This document shows, in pieces, positions 62,001 to 64,000 of a DNA stretch of 64,000 bases. The position numbers and the translations under genes were made by a program. Source of the DNA: Oscarella lobularis (taxonomy: Eukaryota; Porifera; Homoscleromorpha; Homosclerophorida; Oscarellidae); contig NC_089175.1 of the NCBI RefSeq assembly GCF_947507565.1, positions 6,251,733 to 6,315,732 of the forward strand. Direction: 5' to 3'. The number at the start of each line of letters is the position of its first letter. Position 1 is the stretch's first letter. Under the pieces are notes generated by a model. That model saw nothing but the letters and a program-made list of their open reading frames with translations, did no database searches and was not told the DNA's origin.

Positions 62001-63992
62001 TTGTTTGAAATTCCTCGTGTCGACGCGTCGTTCGTCGTTCTCGAATGGGAGCCGCCTAGACGTCCAGAAGGTCGTATAGCTTATAGGTATCGCATTACTG
62101 AAGCGGCAACGGAATGGACAAGAAACGTGGATCTGCTTCCGAGCGAACTTGGCTCGCTGGAAGGCCGATTCTTTCGATGGAAAGTTGCCAACTTGACGGG
62201 CTTTACGCAATATCAGTTTTCAATGCGAGCCTTCAACATTCGCCATCGTCGCGAAGGTGCTTGGTCAATTACGAAAGTCATTCGCACCGATGAAGGAAGT
62301 AGGAACTAGTAACGATGTTCATCGTTCAAGATTGATTTGGGTTTTTTAGAGCCGGGTCCACCCGAAGACGTTAGGGTATACGTGCGACGAGACGGGCGAG
62401 TCTAATGATCTCGTGGCATCGGCCGACGAAGAGCAACGGCATTATCACGATGTACGAAATCACCACGGATTGGGCCAACGCAACGGGAACGCCAAAAACA
62501 TCAACGATCATTCACAAGAACTATCCAACGGAACGGTATCTAGAAGTAGAAGGACTCCTATATCCGGCACGGTATTCCGTCGTTATTCGAGCAACGACGA
62601 AATCGGGATTGGGTGCTGGTAGCAAGGAGATATTCAGGTTCACGAAATATTTAGCTCCCGATGAGAGAACACCGCGCAACGTCAGTCATCGGTACCTTAC
62701 ATCGACGTCAGTGACTTTGAATTGGAAACGACCGTTATACCGTCAGAGTCTACTGAACTATACACTCTCTGTTCACAAAGTAGACGGATATATTTTGATG
62801 TCTACACGAGTTGTCAATGCGAATGAGACGAGTGCAAGTTTGACGCCGAATATGCTTTTCTCCGCTACGCTTGTTGCAGGTTACAAGGACGGGTCGTTCG
62901 GAGCTAGACGACTCTGATCATCATCTATTTCAGACGCCACCGTCTGGTAAGGTACATCGATAACGTTTTTTTTTTATTTTCAAAGAAGTGCTTGTTAGCT
63001 CCGTTGTCCGCTCCGCGAAATTTCATTGTTAGTCGAACGAATGAAAGCTCGACGCTTCTTCTGAGTTGGATTTCGCCTTTGGAATCCGATTTGAACGGCG
63101 TGCTGTGCCGCTACGTTGTACGGTACTCTCCGGTGAATGTGAATAGTTCCAATGCCAAAGGACCCGAGTTCATTGAGGCTGGAGCTCACGAAACGCGGCT
63201 TAGAGGACTAGAGCCGTACACCGAGTATGACGTAAAAATCGCGGCTGAAACGTGCAGCGTCGATCGGAAAGGTCCTTTCGCTTCTGCAAAAAACCGAACT
63301 GGAGAAGGAGGTTTGTCATATATATGTTATTCATGTAATTATCCAATTCTTTTTTTTCTAGTACCTAATAAACCAAACATTCGCTTGATTGAGAAAAATT
63401 CGACGTGGATAAAACTCGAGTGGAGAGTCGAGCCTAATGGAATTCTATTTCGAGTGGAAGCAAACATATCGTCTGATCAAGGATACGTATATAATACTTC
63501 GAAAAAGAGTGGTGAAGCGGAATTCTTTGATCTGGAACCTCACCATTCCTATACCGTACGTATTCGAGCGTACTCCGGGCGAGGAGCGGGCGCGTTTGGA
63601 ACTATAAATGTTTCCACTTGCGCAGCAGGTATACGCACGCACGCATGTTCTCACGCAACAATTGTGTATGTTGTTTGATATCGTTTATTTAAGCTCCCCA
63701 GTCTGCGGCTTTTATTCGCAATTGCGAATTTCTTCGGGGAAATCAAAATAAAGTAAAAGCGATTCGATTAAATTACACGGAAGTTTCTATGACGGACTGG
63801 CGTGGTGAACGCCAAGGATACCGCGTCAATTTGTTCAAAGGAAACGAAACGGGCATTGGCAGAGTTTTTAATGATACGAAGTACGTCGGAAAATCGATCG
63901 TTGAATCAGATGTCTTGAAGCTCGACGAGTCTATGATTGACTTCGACCAGTGGTATATACACGGTTACTTTGCAAGCGGAAAGTGGCCCTAA
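59037..63992 (+). CDS. Multi-FN3 receptor-like protein, 5' end at satellite edge, several frame breaks
   Basis: Exon-sized modules on the plus strand. 59,037-59,270: Ser/Thr-rich stretch and membrane segment (DLPVAIGVAVSLLLFFGLFS). 59,250-59,880: a domain I do not recognise (LFELTVSHGSYSAVVRRLVL; HKLQFTSANYRNWHTDQHRR; VKVTAKDVFGHQAHSL; FTPPSITDVIV). 59,886-59,990 DAESGIEAIEWNISK and 60,058-60,230 CLDRDESCYCAIDGVC: Cys-containing linker. FN3 domains at about 60,243-60,535, 60,600-60,908, 60,975-61,273, 61,331-61,620, 61,668-61,926, 61,982-62,300, 62,350-62,640, 62,650-62,915, 62,990-63,310 and 63,361-63,630, with conserved W (VTISWKAI, IFVSWTAP, VLEWEPP, LLSWISP) and Y-x-V-x-V/I-R/K-A strands. 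A last segment 63,694-63,992 ends FASGKWP at a stop. Single-base breaks at 60,358-60,364 (A run), near 62,396 and near 62,900. FN3 chains usually form adhesion or receptor ectodomains; the enzyme or tail, if any, is not in the window. Confidence 0.65.
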
Positions 63993-64000
63993 TTGCGGTC

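Overview
The window reads as nuclear DNA of an animal, most likely an early-branching one such as a sponge. Genes are dense and split by short (about 50-150 bp) GT-AG introns. Three Notch-ligand genes (MNNL-DSL-EGF-TM), an animal-only family, sit beside a CARD-Death adaptor, LRR/TIR receptors, an SLC16-like carrier and a multi-FN3 protein. Homoscleromorph sponge is an inference from gene density and intron size; no marker gene proves it.

Bases 1-35,000 hold two homologous blocks. Block A (1 to ~18,425) carries, all on the minus strand, the 5' part of cytosolic arginyl-tRNA synthetase, an SLC16-like transporter, an LRR-TIR gene, an LRR single-pass membrane protein, a four-carbon acid-sugar kinase (DUF1537) fused to a PdxA-like dehydrogenase, and two Delta-like genes. 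Block B (22,174 to ~34,955) repeats the order but lacks the transporter and the second Delta gene. Between them (18,425-22,174) lie a truncated MAT2B gene, a CRADD/RAIDD-like CARD-Death gene, unclear exons and a broken 3' part of the synthetase. The two blocks carry different lesions: the synthetase signature HVGH is intact in A and HVRH in B; the TIR exon is intact in B and broken in A; the kinase-PdxA gene is damaged differently in each. This is either a tandem segmental duplication in decay or two haplotypes joined by the assembler.

Bases 35,640-59,020 are a macrosatellite. One family is built on a near-palindromic 20-22 bp motif that repeatedly flips strand at a hinge palindrome. The other is a 19-bp tandem repeat. 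Embedded three times, almost identical, is a ~0.9-kb gene fragment of four exons that join in frame and resemble the N-terminus of the cohesin regulator PDS5. A 943-bp higher-order repeat occurs about three times in a row, and there is a 200-N gap.

Bases 59,037-64,000 hold a plus-strand gene that begins at the satellite edge: a Ser/Thr-rich exon with a membrane segment, a domain I do not recognise, then at least nine fibronectin type III domains in exon-sized units. It has apparent frameshifts.

Functionally the gene-bearing part combines Notch signalling ligands, innate-immune-type receptors and adaptors (LRR, TIR, CARD, Death) and metabolic genes, one of which (kinase-PdxA) looks acquired from bacteria. 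No tRNA, rRNA, CRISPR array or bacterial-style operon was seen.
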